From positions 24,591-88,590 of the forward strand of contig JBPCKT010000084.1 in the NCBI GenBank assembly GCA_051004015.1: 64,000 bases of DNA, given 5' to 3'. The stretch comes from SXOA01 sp051004015 (GTDB taxonomy: Bacteria; Planctomycetota; Planctomycetia; Pirellulales; Pirellulaceae). Below, one piece after another: positions 43,380 through 52,182 of the stretch. Positions within the stretch are counted from its first letter, which is position 1. Every line of letters starts with the position of its first letter. The translations under genes and the position numbers were made by a program. The notes under the pieces were generated by a model. The model did no database searches and was not told the DNA's origin. It saw nothing but the letters and a program-made list of their open reading frames with translations.

Positions 43380-43943
43380 TCAAGACGCCCCCTTTTGCAT
43401 CTCCCGCAGCAGCCAGGCCTTCGCATAAGTCCAATCCCGGTCAGCCGTTGCGCTAGACACGCCCAGAGCCTCCGCCGCCTGTTCGTTCGTCAAACCGGCA
43501 AAGTAGCGGAACTTGACGAGCTCCGCGGCGCGGGGATTCGCCTGCTGAAACTTCTCCAGTGCCACATCCAGCTCCAGGAGCCGGTCATCCTCGGCAGGAG
43601 CCGCCAAAGCCGCTTCGTCAAGCACCTCCCGCTGTCGGTCCCCTCCGCGCTTGAGCCGGCCCTTCCGACGGGCGCTTTCGACGAGGATTCGCCGCATCGC
43701 TTCCGCCGCCGCAGCAAAGAAGTGGCCTCGCGTCTCCCATTTCGGCTGCGTCTCGACATCCACCAGGCGCAGAAAGGCCTCATGCACCAGCGCCGTCGGC
43801 TGCAAAGTCTTTCCCGAAGGCTCCTGCGCCAGGCGACTTGCCGCCAGTTTCCGCAACTCGTCGTAAACCAGCGGCAAGAGTTGCTCGGTGGCGGCGGCGT
43901 CCCCTACTTCGATTTGCGACAATATACGGGTGACGTCGGTCAT
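43380..43943 (-). CDS. ECF-type RNA polymerase sigma factor
   Basis: A 187-residue sigma-70-family ECF factor starting MTDVTRILSQIEVGD. Region 2 includes LVYDELRKLAASRL, LVHEAFLRLVD and HFFAAAAEAMRRILVESARRK; region 4 includes AELVKFRYFAGLTNEQAAEALGVSSATADRDWTYAKAWL. This form belongs to the planctomycete-rich group whose genes sit upstream of Ser/Thr kinase genes, and here the kinase starts 94 bp downstream. The sigma factor is probably regulated by that kinase rather than by an anti-sigma factor. The preferred ATG is 43943; frame upstream to 44012 lacks family character. Confidence 0.92.
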   Translation of the reverse strand: MTDVTRILSQIEVGDAAATEQLLPLVYDELRKLAASRLAQEPSGKTLQPTALVHEAFLRLVDVETQPKWETRGHFFAAAAEAMRRILVESARRKGRLKRGGDRQREVLDEAALAAPAEDDRLLELDVALEKFQQANPRAAELVKFRYFAGLTNEQAAEALGVSSATADRDWTYAKAWLLREMQKGAS

Positions 43944-44170
43944 GGGCGTCTCGCGGGCGGGGGGAATGCGCCGATTATACTCACCCCAACCAGCGAGACA
44001 CATGATTAACATCCAATAACAACACGCTTTCGAGCATCATGGTAAACTGGGGACCGGGGAGGCGATGGTCGAGCCGCACTTGGGCAGGGCTCGATGTCGG
44101 TTGGCGCTGTTCGCTGCGCGGTTGAAATCATCCGCTGGCGGGGCGCGGTTTGTCCAGGGGATTCGTCGTC

Positions 44171-45370
44171 ATGCAGATTTTGGTGGGCTGGGATAATGCC
44201 GTCGAGCGAGAAACCATTCAGTCGTTCCTCAACATCGGCGAAAACACCGCCGACGTTTTTGGCGATGCCGCGGAATTTGAAGCCGCCCTCAACGCAGGCA
44301 ATTACGAAGTCGTCTTGCTGGCGCTCAACTTCCCCTCCCAGCAGGAATGTTTCGGTCTCTTTCAGCGACTCCGCCGCGAGCGCCCGGACACCCCCATCGT
44401 CGGAGCTTGGTTCCAGGGAGAGCTTAGTCATATCGCCAAGTTCATTCTCGCCGGGTTGCATTCCTACATGCTCCGCGACACGAGCGGCGAGTTCATCATG
44501 CTGCTCACCACCATGCTGGAGGCGGCTTATCAATCCGTCCTGGCCCGCCGGGCTCGGCTGCTCGCCGACAAGCTGCGGGAAGAAGTCGAGTCCGTGCGGC
44601 AGTTGCAGGAGTCCGTGATCCCCGCCACGCTGCCGCAAGTGGCGGGCTACAAGATTGTCGCCCGTTACGAGCCGTCGGAGATTCGAGTCCTAGGCGACAA
44701 GCCCGTGGTGATGGCCGGCGGCGACTACTACGACGCCTTCCGTGTGCGCGACAACACGCTGATCATGATCCTGGGGGACGCCGCGGGGCACGGCATGCGG
44801 GCCTGCATGTCCATCATGACCATGCACACGCTCATCGGCATGATCCGCGACCAGTCCTATCCCGATACCGCGGAGTTTGTCACCGAGGTCAATCGCCGCC
44901 TCTGCCGCAGCACGGTCGTGTCCGGCGACAGCGGCGGCTTCATCACGCTGCTTTACGGCAGCCTCGATACGGATCGCCACACGCTCCAGTGGACCTCCGC
45001 CGGGCACCCGATTCCTCTCATTCACGATCTCGCCACCAACGAGGTCCGCCCTTTGGGAAAAGCCGAGCAATGCGGCCTGCCTCTCGTGGTGGCCGAGGAT
45101 TGGGAGTACCCTTCCGTCCTCGTCGATATCCCACCCGGATCGCGCGTGCTGCTGTATTCGGACGGCCTGGAAGAAGCCTTCCCCAACGACAATGAACGGC
45201 ACCAGCAATTCGGCCTGGCCGGCATTTACCAGACCCTCAAAGACACCGCGCACCTGCCGCTGGAAGAGGTCCTCGAAGAGCTCTTCGCCGCGTCCAACCG
45301 CGCCACCAAAGGGGCCGGCCGCATGGACGACACGTCCGTCGTCCTCCTGGAACGGTGCAAAGTGGGGTAG
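44171..45370 (+). CDS. SpoIIE/RsbU-type PP2C phosphatase with receiver-like domain
   Basis: A 399-residue protein starting MQILVGWDNAVERETIQ. The first ~115 residues form a receiver-like fold (QILVGWD, YEVVLLALNFPS, TPIVGAW) that lacks the usual phospho-acceptor acid pair, so it may be a pseudo-receiver. A coiled segment (LADKLREEVESVRQLQESVIP) leads into a SpoIIE phosphatase domain: MAGGDYYDAF, ILGDAAGHGMRA, SAGHPIPL, YSDGLEEA and MDDTSVVLL carry the metal-binding Asp residues. It would dephosphorylate a Ser/Thr phosphoprotein such as an anti-sigma antagonist, and it is divergent from the ECF/kinase pair. The stop TAG is followed by GCTTCCAGCCTGCC, a GTAGG-type repeat. Confidence 0.88.
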   Translation: MQILVGWDNAVERETIQSFLNIGENTADVFGDAAEFEAALNAGNYEVVLLALNFPSQQECFGLFQRLRRERPDTPIVGAWFQGELSHIAKFILAGLHSYMLRDTSGEFIMLLTTMLEAAYQSVLARRARLLADKLREEVESVRQLQESVIPATLPQVAGYKIVARYEPSEIRVLGDKPVVMAGGDYYDAFRVRDNTLIMILGDAAGHGMRACMSIMTMHTLIGMIRDQSYPDTAEFVTEVNRRLCRSTVVSGDSGGFITLLYGSLDTDRHTLQWTSAGHPIPLIHDLATNEVRPLGKAEQCGLPLVVAEDWEYPSVLVDIPPGSRVLLYSDGLEEAFPNDNERHQQFGLAGIYQTLKDTAHLPLEEVLEELFAASNRATKGAGRMDDTSVVLLERCKVG

Positions 45371-45396
45371 GCTTCCAGCCTGCCCGGAACGTCGGC

Positions 45397-45954
45397 TCAT
45401 TGCTTGTTGATGACGTCCCCCACCACGATCGTTCCCGCCTTCACCACCTTCGCATTAATCCCCCGCAGGTTCAACTCTCTCCCCACCGGCGAATTCACGA
45501 ACTTCATCGCCTCCAACCCGAATCGGTCCACAAACTTCTTGCAGCCCGTGTGCGGCTCAGCGGTGACTTCGATGATGGCGCTGCCAATTGCCAATTGCGT
45601 TCCCGGTGGCAGATTCTTGCCGGAGAGATCGAGGTCCACAAAGAGCTGATCCCCCGCCAGGTGCCAGCGGCTCTTGTCCCCCGCAATCAAGTCAATGACC
45701 CGCGAATTCATCAGATTCAATTGCATCTCGGGATGAGCCGCTCCATCGTCCGTCATCGAGCTGCCGCGGGCCTGCCAGTTGTCGCCGATCAGGCCATGTT
45801 CAACGTCGAGCTCCCCCTGCTCCAGGATTTCCCGCTCCAGCGTCCGCGGCCGACGGACAATCAGCATTAATGGCCCTTCGTCCCGCGGCGAGCGGCGAAT
45901 TTCCGACAGTCCCGCCTCCAATTCCGCCGTCGTCAAGTGTCTTCCCGCGCTCAT
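45397..45954 (-). CDS. MOSC-domain protein
   Basis: A 185-residue protein starting MSAGRHLTTAELEAGL. It has MOSC features: GLIGDNWQARG, the NLMNSRVIDLI strand/helix, GDQLFVDLDLSGKNLPPGTQLAIG and, near residue 140, the conserved cysteine in EPHTGCKKFVDRFG. MOSC proteins bind a molybdenum cofactor sulfur and move sulfur or reduce N-hydroxylated compounds. It is divergent from the PVC cytochrome gene with only 49 bp between starts, so promoters overlap. Confidence 0.9.
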   Translation of the reverse strand: MSAGRHLTTAELEAGLSEIRRSPRDEGPLMLIVRRPRTLEREILEQGELDVEHGLIGDNWQARGSSMTDDGAAHPEMQLNLMNSRVIDLIAGDKSRWHLAGDQLFVDLDLSGKNLPPGTQLAIGSAIIEVTAEPHTGCKKFVDRFGLEAMKFVNSPVGRELNLRGINAKVVKAGTIVVGDVINKQ

Positions 45955-46003
45955 GAAGTGGTCGCCTGCTCCTGATAGAATCGTGCCCAGGAGAAATCAT
46001 GCC

Positions 46004-48838
46004 ATGAATATCGCCGCTCTGACAACCACGCTGCTCCTCTTCGCTGCCGAGCCCACCGAGATGCCGAAGGTCCACGACGACCGCCTGCAACTTCAACTCG
46101 TCGCGGAATCGCCCGACGTGAGGACGCCAACCGGAATTGGCGTGGATGAAAAAGGGAGAGTCCTCGTCATCGAGAGCCACACCCATTTCCCGCCGGAAAA
46201 GTACGAAGGACCCAAACACGACCGCATCCTGCTCTTGCAAGACTTTGGCGAAGACGGCAAGGCCGGCAAGATCAGTACCTTCTTTGAGGGCACAAAGCAC
46301 ACGATGAGCCTGGCGGTGTTCCACGACGGCTCGGTCTACGTCGCCACGCGGGCCGAGATCTTCCGCCTGCGAGACAAGGACGGCGACGGTAAGGCGGAAG
46401 AGCGAACCCCCATCGCCCACCTGGAGACCAAGGGGGACTATCCTCACAACGGTCTTTCCGGCTTTGCCTTCGACCTGGCGGACAACGTCTATTTTGGCTT
46501 CGGCGAAAACCTGGGAGCCGACTACAAGCTGATTGGCAGCGACGGCAAGAGCCTGGCTGGAGGTGGCGAAGGAGGAAACATTTATGCTTGCGACAGGGAT
46601 GGCAAGAACCTCCGGAAGTTCGCCACTGGCTTTTGGAACCCGTTCCACGTCGGCTTTGATGCCTTTGGCCGGCTGTTTTCGGTCGATAACGACCCCGACT
46701 CGCGGCCCCCTTGCCGTTTGCTCCACATCGTCGAGGGTGGAGACTACGGCTATCGCTTCCGTAACGGCCGCAAAGGAGTGCATCCATTCACGGCGTGGAA
46801 CGGCGAGCTCCCCGGCACCCTGCCGATGGTAGCCGGAACGGGTGAAGCACCCTGCGCCGTCCTCGCCTACGAATCCGACAATCTGCCAAGCGAGTACATT
46901 GGCGATCTGCTGGTCACCTCCTGGGGGGACCATCGCCTGGAGCGGTATAAGCTCAAACCTCGCGGCGCAAGCTTCGTTGCCGATATGACCCCCGTCGTCA
47001 CCGGCGACGAAAACTTCCGCCCCGTTGGCCTCGCCCTCGCTCCGGACGGCTCGCTCTACTTCAGCGATTGGGTGGACAAGTCCTACGAGCTTCACGGCAA
47101 AGGACGCGTCTGGCGGCTATCGGCCAAGAATCCGCCCCAATTGAGCCGGCCTCAGGAGACGATTGAAGCGCTAGCCTCTCCGCATCGTCTCTGGCGAGAA
47201 GCAGCGGCCAGGAAACTCACGCTTGACCAGGCCACCGATCAAGCGATTCACGGGAAGAATGCACGGTCTCGATATCTCTCTGCTTTGGTCGCCTACGCCG
47301 AGGCAGACGATGCCGGGAACTTTATGGCGCTGGTTGCCGCCAAACAGCCAGACGCCCTTAAACTTTTGGAGGATGGGCCTCGCTGGAATGGGTTCGTGGA
47401 AGAGGCGCGTCTATCCCTGGATGTTCAGCGGCAGGAATTACGGGCACAGTCGCTCCGCCTTCCCGGGCTCAGTGACGATCAAGACACGGAAAAATACTTC
47501 GAGCCTTTGGAGTCTCAAGATCCTTTTATTGCCCAAGCATTTATTTTCGGTCTCAGGGTCGACGAGCGAACAATCAAATTGTTGTTGGACGATGCCGCAA
47601 GCTGGCGTCCGGACTCCAAACCCGGTGCAGCTCTGTGGCTGGCCAATGCGGTGCGCGCATCCGGCCATCCCCAAGCCAAGCGTTTGATCCCACGCTTGCT
47701 GTCGCATAACTCGCCTCGCGTGCAGTTTCTGGGCGTGATGTGGGCAGGCGAAGAGAGAGCGACTGACACCCGCGAGCTTCTCGCAAAAGGTCTTAATTCG
47801 GCGAAAAGTCGCCAACTCTTTGAGGCTACGCTCGCAGCGCTTTCGATGCTCGACGGCCAAAAGCTCGGCGATCCCAAAGCCGAATCCTCGGGCGAGGAAT
47901 ATGTCGTAAAGCTACTCACCCAAGAGCAAACTTCCATCGGCGTGCGTCGCTTCGCCCTCCGCACGCTTCGCCCTGATCATCCGCACCTTACCGCGGAAGT
48001 GCTCACAGGCCTCCTCCGCGACCCTGATGACGCTGTCCGCTTGGAAGCAATTCGCACCATCTGTCAGAAGGCGGAGAGCGAGCGCTGGCCGCAACTGCGG
48101 GGAATTGCGAAGAACAACACCCTTTCGGCAACGGAGCGAAGCGAAGCAATTCTGGGGTTTTCGCCCGGGAACGATCAGGATCGGAAGTTGCTGCTCGAGC
48201 TGGCCGCGGACAAGGTGCCGGAGGTCGCGGACGAGGCCCTACGGGCGCTGCGGGGCTTCGATCTTTCACCCCGCGAAAAAGAGCAACTCTCCGTCTTGTC
48301 CAGGAAACTCACTGGTTCGCATCAAGACCTTGCTCAGCGGGCTGTTGTCCGCAATCCCCCCAAGGACCTGCCGAAATCCGACGACCTGGCCGCTTGGCTC
48401 GCGCTGGCCGGCGGCAATGGCGATGCGGCTGCTGGCGAGCGGATATTTTTTCATCCGCGCGTCGGCAGTTGCTTCCGTTGCCACGAATACGAAGGCCGCG
48501 GCTACACCGTCGGGCCGGACCTGTCGAGCATCGGCAAATCAATGACCCGCGAGCGGTTCATCCAGTCGCTTGTCCAGCCCAGCCGCGAAATGGCTCCGCA
48601 GTTCACGCCGTGGATTGTGTTGACGACCAGCGGAGAAACATTCACCGGCCTGTACGTCGGCGAAGAAGTCGACGGCACGCTGAAGCTGGCGGATCAAAAC
48701 GGTCGAGTCCACCGGATTCATCCGCGTGACATCGAACAAAAAAAGCCCAGCGAGCAATCCATCATGCCCGCCGGGCTGGCTGATAATCTCACGTCGCAGG
48801 AACTCAAGGACCTGGCGGCGTTTTTACTGAAAAAGTAG
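46004..48838 (+). CDS. PVC-type CxxCH heme protein with beta-propeller and HEAT-like repeats
   Basis: A 944-residue secreted protein (signal MNIAALTTTLLLFAAEPTEM). Residues about 25-370 form a soluble-dehydrogenase-like beta-propeller (GIGVDEKGRVLVIESHTHF, LSGFAFDLADNVYFGFGEN, FRPVGLALAPDGSLYFSDW). The middle is a helical HEAT-like region. The C-terminus is a cytochrome c domain with RVGSCFRCHEYEGRGYTVGPDLSSIG (CFRCH heme site) and a Met-ligand region around SIMPAGL. This is the planctomycete membrane-bound-dehydrogenase/PVC heme architecture, presumed to oxidise a sugar or alcohol in the periplasm. ATG 46004 has AGGAG about 11 bases upstream. The stop is followed directly by GGGTGCCTGCC. Confidence 0.92.
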   Translation: MNIAALTTTLLLFAAEPTEMPKVHDDRLQLQLVAESPDVRTPTGIGVDEKGRVLVIESHTHFPPEKYEGPKHDRILLLQDFGEDGKAGKISTFFEGTKHTMSLAVFHDGSVYVATRAEIFRLRDKDGDGKAEERTPIAHLETKGDYPHNGLSGFAFDLADNVYFGFGENLGADYKLIGSDGKSLAGGGEGGNIYACDRDGKNLRKFATGFWNPFHVGFDAFGRLFSVDNDPDSRPPCRLLHIVEGGDYGYRFRNGRKGVHPFTAWNGELPGTLPMVAGTGEAPCAVLAYESDNLPSEYIGDLLVTSWGDHRLERYKLKPRGASFVADMTPVVTGDENFRPVGLALAPDGSLYFSDWVDKSYELHGKGRVWRLSAKNPPQLSRPQETIEALASPHRLWREAAARKLTLDQATDQAIHGKNARSRYLSALVAYAEADDAGNFMALVAAKQPDALKLLEDGPRWNGFVEEARLSLDVQRQELRAQSLRLPGLSDDQDTEKYFEPLESQDPFIAQAFIFGLRVDERTIKLLLDDAASWRPDSKPGAALWLANAVRASGHPQAKRLIPRLLSHNSPRVQFLGVMWAGEERATDTRELLAKGLNSAKSRQLFEATLAALSMLDGQKLGDPKAESSGEEYVVKLLTQEQTSIGVRRFALRTLRPDHPHLTAEVLTGLLRDPDDAVRLEAIRTICQKAESERWPQLRGIAKNNTLSATERSEAILGFSPGNDQDRKLLLELAADKVPEVADEALRALRGFDLSPREKEQLSVLSRKLTGSHQDLAQRAVVRNPPKDLPKSDDLAAWLALAGGNGDAAAGERIFFHPRVGSCFRCHEYEGRGYTVGPDLSSIGKSMTRERFIQSLVQPSREMAPQFTPWIVLTTSGETFTGLYVGEEVDGTLKLADQNGRVHRIHPRDIEQKKPSEQSIMPAGLADNLTSQELKDLAAFLLKK

Positions 48839-48851
48839 GGTGCCTGCCGCA

Positions 48852-49709
48852 CTACTTGCCATCGAGCACATCCAGCAGCTCCACCTCGAAAATCAGAACC
48901 TGATTCGGACCGATTTTTTCGCTCCGCCGCTGCGGCCCGTACGCGAGGTCCGCAGGAACATAGAGCACCCACTTGTCGCCAACTTTCATTTTCAGGAGCG
49001 CTTCCGTCCAGCCCCGGATGACGCCGGTGACCTCAAACTCGATTGGTTCGCCGCGGTCCTTGCTGCTGTCAAATACCGTGCCATCGGGAAGGGTGCCGTG
49101 GTAGTGAACCTGCACCACGTCCGTTTTTTGCGGTGTTTTTCCATCGCCTTTCTTCAGGATTTTATATTGCAAACCTGAAGCAGTAGTTTGCACGTCCTTC
49201 TTCTTTTTGTTGGCGGCAAGAAATGTCTCGCCGTTCTCCATGTTCTCTACGGCAAATGTCTTGTCTTTCTCGGCAAGCGCCTTCGCCTTGGCTTCCAGCG
49301 CCTTGGCTCGGACGGCGGCTTTCGCGTTGAGGTCCGCCTCAAATATCTTTCCCGCAGCCGCCAACTCTTCTTCCGTGTACGCCGGCTTCGATTGAGCCAG
49401 TGCGTCCTTGATTCCGCGCAGCAGTTGATCGAGGTCGACGTCGGCTTCGTCTTGTTTGATTCCCTCCAGGAAATTCCTTCCGAAGTTCCTACCTAAAGCG
49501 TAACTGGCCCGCTCGCGCACTTTTGGATCAACGGCTGCCGCCTTCGGCTTGGGGGGCTCTGTCTTCGGCTTGGTTGCCGTTTTGGTCTTCGGTGCTTCCG
49601 CCTTGGGCTCGGCTTTGGCCTTGGTTTTCGGCGCTGCAGGGTCTTGGGCTAGTAGCGGCGTGGCGAGCAGGCCTGTTGCCATCAGGGAGAGTATCAGCCA
49701 GCGGGACAT
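48852..49709 (-). CDS. Secreted FKBP-type peptidyl-prolyl isomerase
   Basis: A 285-residue protein starting MSRWLILSLMATGLLATPLLAQ, a signal peptide. A Lys/Pro/Ala-rich spacer (about residues 22-60) is followed by an FKBP_N-type dimerisation domain (VRERASYALGRNFGRNFLEGIK) and an FKBP domain (VVQVHYHGTLPDGTVFDSS, GVIRGWTEALLKMKVGDKW, VLIFEVELLDV). It would catalyse proline isomerisation and act as a periplasmic folding chaperone, like FkpA or Mip. Convergent with the PVC heme gene, with only 13 bp between stops. The start has AAGCGAAAATG context with AGGAAGCG upstream. Confidence 0.93.
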   Translation of the reverse strand: MSRWLILSLMATGLLATPLLAQDPAAPKTKAKAEPKAEAPKTKTATKPKTEPPKPKAAAVDPKVRERASYALGRNFGRNFLEGIKQDEADVDLDQLLRGIKDALAQSKPAYTEEELAAAGKIFEADLNAKAAVRAKALEAKAKALAEKDKTFAVENMENGETFLAANKKKKDVQTTASGLQYKILKKGDGKTPQKTDVVQVHYHGTLPDGTVFDSSKDRGEPIEFEVTGVIRGWTEALLKMKVGDKWVLYVPADLAYGPQRRSEKIGPNQVLIFEVELLDVLDGK

Positions 49710-49995
49710 TTTCGCTTCCTTTTGCTTGGTGAACAGGTTCATTCAAGAGCCTGAATTATAGCAGGCGATGCCGTTTTTAGGCTGAATGGCGACAATCCGC
49801 CCGCGAGGTTTTGCCAGTCGCTACCACCGGCACGCCGCGGGCAGAAACTTGAGTTTTTGCTCGCGGAATTTTCGAAAATCTATTGCGGGTCGTGGCCGGG
49901 ATTTGATAAACCAGAAGAGTCGCGAGCAAGTGTGCCAACTCATCAGCCGCCCGCGACGAACCAAACCTCAAACGACAAGCGAAGGAGGGGCCGCT

Positions 49996-50058
49996 ATGCA
50001 AGATCCACCCGGCGAGCAGACCGGGGGCTGTAGGGATGCGGCCCTCTCCACGTCGTAA
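49996..50058 (+). CDS. Possible 20-residue peptide with strong ribosome-binding site
   Basis: ATG 49996 is preceded by GAAGGAGGGG with suitable spacing and encodes MQDPPGEQTGGCRDAALSTS. After the stop, GGTTCCCTCCTC can pair with the GGAGGG ribosome-binding site, and a strong hairpin with a T run follows at about 50100. This could be a translated small protein or a leader-type regulatory peptide. Only the start region and context support it; no homolog is known to me. Confidence 0.35.
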   Translation: MQDPPGEQTGGCRDAALSTS

Positions 50059-50089
50059 GGTTCCCTCCTCTTTCCTTTCACCAAAAACA

Positions 50090-50128
50090 AGCAGCCCGCG
50101 GCTCCCCCCATGGAACCGCGGGCTGTTT
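50090..50128. terminator. Bidirectional intrinsic terminator
   Basis: The inverted repeat AGCCCGCGG...CCGCGGGCT (arms 9 bp) has GTTTTCG on its plus-strand side and, on the other strand, GCTTGTTTTTGG. It can end plus-strand transcripts from the 49996 region and minus-strand transcripts from the parAB side. Confidence 0.75.
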
Positions 50129-50212
50129 TCGTAGCCGCACGCTGCCTCGCGTGCCGGCTGCTTGCGATGCGTACGCGGCAATCAGCCACACGCGAGGCCG
50201 CGTGTGGCTACG

Positions 50213-51244
50213 TTAGGCTGCCTTTCGCAAACCGCCGCCACCCAGCGACTCCGTGAGGACGTTGTGCAAACTCTCGAACTCCTCGTGATTCTGAAAATGA
50301 ATGACGAGCTTCCCTTTGCCCGCTGAAGACTGCTTGATCTCGATCTTCGTGCCGAGGGCGAGCCGCAGCTCCTGCTCGAGTGCCGCGACTTGCTCGCTGC
50401 CAGCTTTCTTCCTCCGTTTCGTCTCGCTGCCGGGGCCGGGGAGCAGATCGTGCTCGCCGTCCTCTTCCAGCAACTTCTCGCCAACCATCCGTTCCACGTC
50501 GCGGACGCTCAGCTCCTCGCGGCCAATGCGGCCGCACATTTCGATTTGCTCGCGGTCATCACCCAGCGGCAGTAGTGCGCGGGCATGGCCGGCCGTGATG
50601 ATGCCATTGCGGAGGCAATCGAGCACTGTCTGCGGCAATTCCAAGAGGCGCATCAGATTGGCGATCGTGCTGCGGTCGATTTTCAGGCGGCGGGCGAGGT
50701 CTTCCTGAGAGCAGCGGTGCTCGTCGAGATAGCGCTTGAACGAGAGAGCCTTTTCGATCGGGTTGAGATCCTGCCGCTGCAAGTTTTCCACGATGGCCAG
50801 CTCGGCCACCAGGCGATCATCTGCCTCCCGCAGACGGGCGGGGATCGTTTTCCAACCCGCGAGCTTCGAGGCTCTCAGCCGCCGCTCTCCGCTGATGAGC
50901 TGATACCGGCCATTGACCCGCCGCACCAGGACGGGCTGGAGCATGTCATGCTCCTTGAGGCTCTCGGCGAGAGACGCGATTTCCGCTTCGCTGAAATCCC
51001 GGCGGGGCTGGAAGGGATTCTCTTCGATCTCGTCGACGGCGAGATTGAGGAGACCGCCGTTTTCGGTCGCAGGTTTTTCGGGCGCTGGAGACGCAGGGGC
51101 GTAACCGGCAAACGTGCTAGCATCGAATGTTGGTGATGCGGGCCTTACGGGGTCGCTCTTGGAGTCGCCCGTGTTCTGTTCGTCAAACAGTGGAGCGCCC
51201 AGGAGCGCCGCCAGTCCCCGCCCGAGCCTTCGGTCTTTACTCAC
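50213..51244 (-). CDS. parB: Chromosome-partitioning protein ParB
   Basis: A 343-residue ParB/Spo0J protein. It begins at GTG 51244 with the usual (V)SKDRRLGRGLAALLG. The CTP-binding N-terminal domain includes NPFQPRRDFSEAEIASLAESLKEHDMLQPVLVR and LISGERRLRASKLAGWKTIPA. Next comes the HTH region ENLQRQDLNPIEKALSFKRYL...LARRLKIDRSTIANLMRLLELP and a C-terminal dimerisation part. The start overlaps the parA stop by 8 bp (GTGAGTAA). ParB loads at parS and spreads as a sliding clamp, and three parS-like sites lie upstream of parA. A palindrome immediately after the stop may terminate the operon. Confidence 0.95.
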   Translation of the reverse strand: MSKDRRLGRGLAALLGAPLFDEQNTGDSKSDPVRPASPTFDASTFAGYAPASPAPEKPATENGGLLNLAVDEIEENPFQPRRDFSEAEIASLAESLKEHDMLQPVLVRRVNGRYQLISGERRLRASKLAGWKTIPARLREADDRLVAELAIVENLQRQDLNPIEKALSFKRYLDEHRCSQEDLARRLKIDRSTIANLMRLLELPQTVLDCLRNGIITAGHARALLPLGDDREQIEMCGRIGREELSVRDVERMVGEKLLEEDGEHDLLPGPGSETKRRKKAGSEQVAALEQELRLALGTKIEIKQSSAGKGKLVIHFQNHEEFESLHNVLTESLGGGGLRKAA

Positions 51245-51986
51245 GCTCCAGTACCTCCATGCAGAGTTCGATGTAAGCCCGCGCCCCGCGGGAGCGGGGT
51301 GCGTAGTCCAGCACGCTGGCGGCGTGGCTGGGGGCTTCCGCCACCGCCACGTCCCGCGGCACCACCGTGCTGAACACAATCTCGCCGAAGAAATCCCTGA
51401 CTTCGGCATCCACTTCGTGCGTCAGTTCCAGTGCTGCTTCATACATCGTCAAAACGATGCCTCCGAATTCGAGCCGTCCGGGAAATCGCTGCATCACCCC
51501 CCGAATGACCTGAATCATCTGCGTCAGCCCCTCCATCGCGAAGTACTCGCACTGGATCGGCATCAAGACCTCGGTGGAGGCGGACAGGGCGGTTTGCGTA
51601 AGCGTCCCCAGCGATGGCGGGCAGTCGATGAGCACGAAATCATAGCCTTCGAGCTCCCGAAGCAGATGCTGGCGGAGCAACTCGGCCTGGCTTTCGTCGC
51701 TGCGGGCCAGGGCATCCACATCCTGAAAGCTGCGGCTGCCGGGGAGAAGCTCGAGGCCAGCGAGTTTTGTGGGGAGGACCGATTCGTGGATTGGCTGGCG
51801 GAGAACGAGCGGGTGGCGGGGGGCGGGAGCGATGCCCAGGCCCGAGGAAGCATTGCACTGGGGGTCTAAATCAATCAGTAGCGTGCGCGAGCCAGAGCGC
51901 GCCAGCCCAGCCGCCAGGTTAATGGCAGTGGTCGTTTTGCCGACCCCTCCTTTCTGATTTGCCACGCACAGTATCCGAACCACCAT
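51237..51986 (-). CDS. parA: Chromosome-partitioning ATPase ParA
   Basis: A 249-residue Soj/ParA ATPase starting MVVRILCVANQKGGVGKTTT. It has the deviant Walker A KGGVGKTT, LLIDLDPQCNASSGLG and VLIDCPPSLGTLTQ (Walker B), and the MIQVIRGVMQRFP helix. It forms ATP-dependent dimers on DNA that pull ParB-parS complexes apart. Overlaps parB by 8 bp. The start at 51986 is chosen because family proteins begin just before this strand; a longer frame starts at 52013. Together with the parS cluster this indicates an origin-proximal chromosomal location. Confidence 0.95.
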   Translation of the reverse strand: MVVRILCVANQKGGVGKTTTAINLAAGLARSGSRTLLIDLDPQCNASSGLGIAPAPRHPLVLRQPIHESVLPTKLAGLELLPGSRSFQDVDALARSDESQAELLRQHLLRELEGYDFVLIDCPPSLGTLTQTALSASTEVLMPIQCEYFAMEGLTQMIQVIRGVMQRFPGRLEFGGIVLTMYEAALELTHEVDAEVRDFFGEIVFSTVVPRDVAVAEAPSHAASVLDYAPRSRGARAYIELCMEVLERE

Positions 51987-52090
51987 TCCTCCGCGATTTG
52001 GCACTTGCCCCATTGGCGCGCACCGCCGGCGCGGCCGGATGATACTGGGGGAGGCAAGTCCGCGGAATGTTACTTATGGAAGTGCGAGCA

Positions 52091-52106
52091 TGTTTCACGT
52101 GGAACG
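52091..52106. promoter_or_regulatory. parS site 1
   Basis: TGTTTCACGTGGAACG differs from the consensus parS (TGTTTCACGTGAAACA) at two positions. It lies about 100 bp upstream of the parA start. Confidence 0.88.
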
Positions 52107-52126
52107 GACAACTTGCCCAGATTTCC

Positions 52127-52142
52127 CGTTTCACGTGAAACG
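52127..52142. promoter_or_regulatory. parS site 2
   Basis: CGTTTCACGTGAAACG is a perfect 16-bp palindrome matching the parS core TTTCACGTGAAA. It is the best of the three sites. Confidence 0.93.
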
Positions 52143-52182
52143 CACAGTGTGAATGACAAGCTGCGGAGAGCAGTGAAGATGG

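Larger units (their letters stand above)
49743..50212. other. Intergenic stretch with short ORF, terminator and palindrome
   Basis: This 470-bp region between two minus-strand genes has no long gene. It contains a 20-codon ORF with a strong ribosome-binding site (49996-50058), a terminator-like hairpin (50090-50128) and a palindrome directly after parB (AGCCACACGCG-AGGC-CGCGTGTGGCT, about 50184-50210) with a related half near 50138. Confidence 0.7.
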
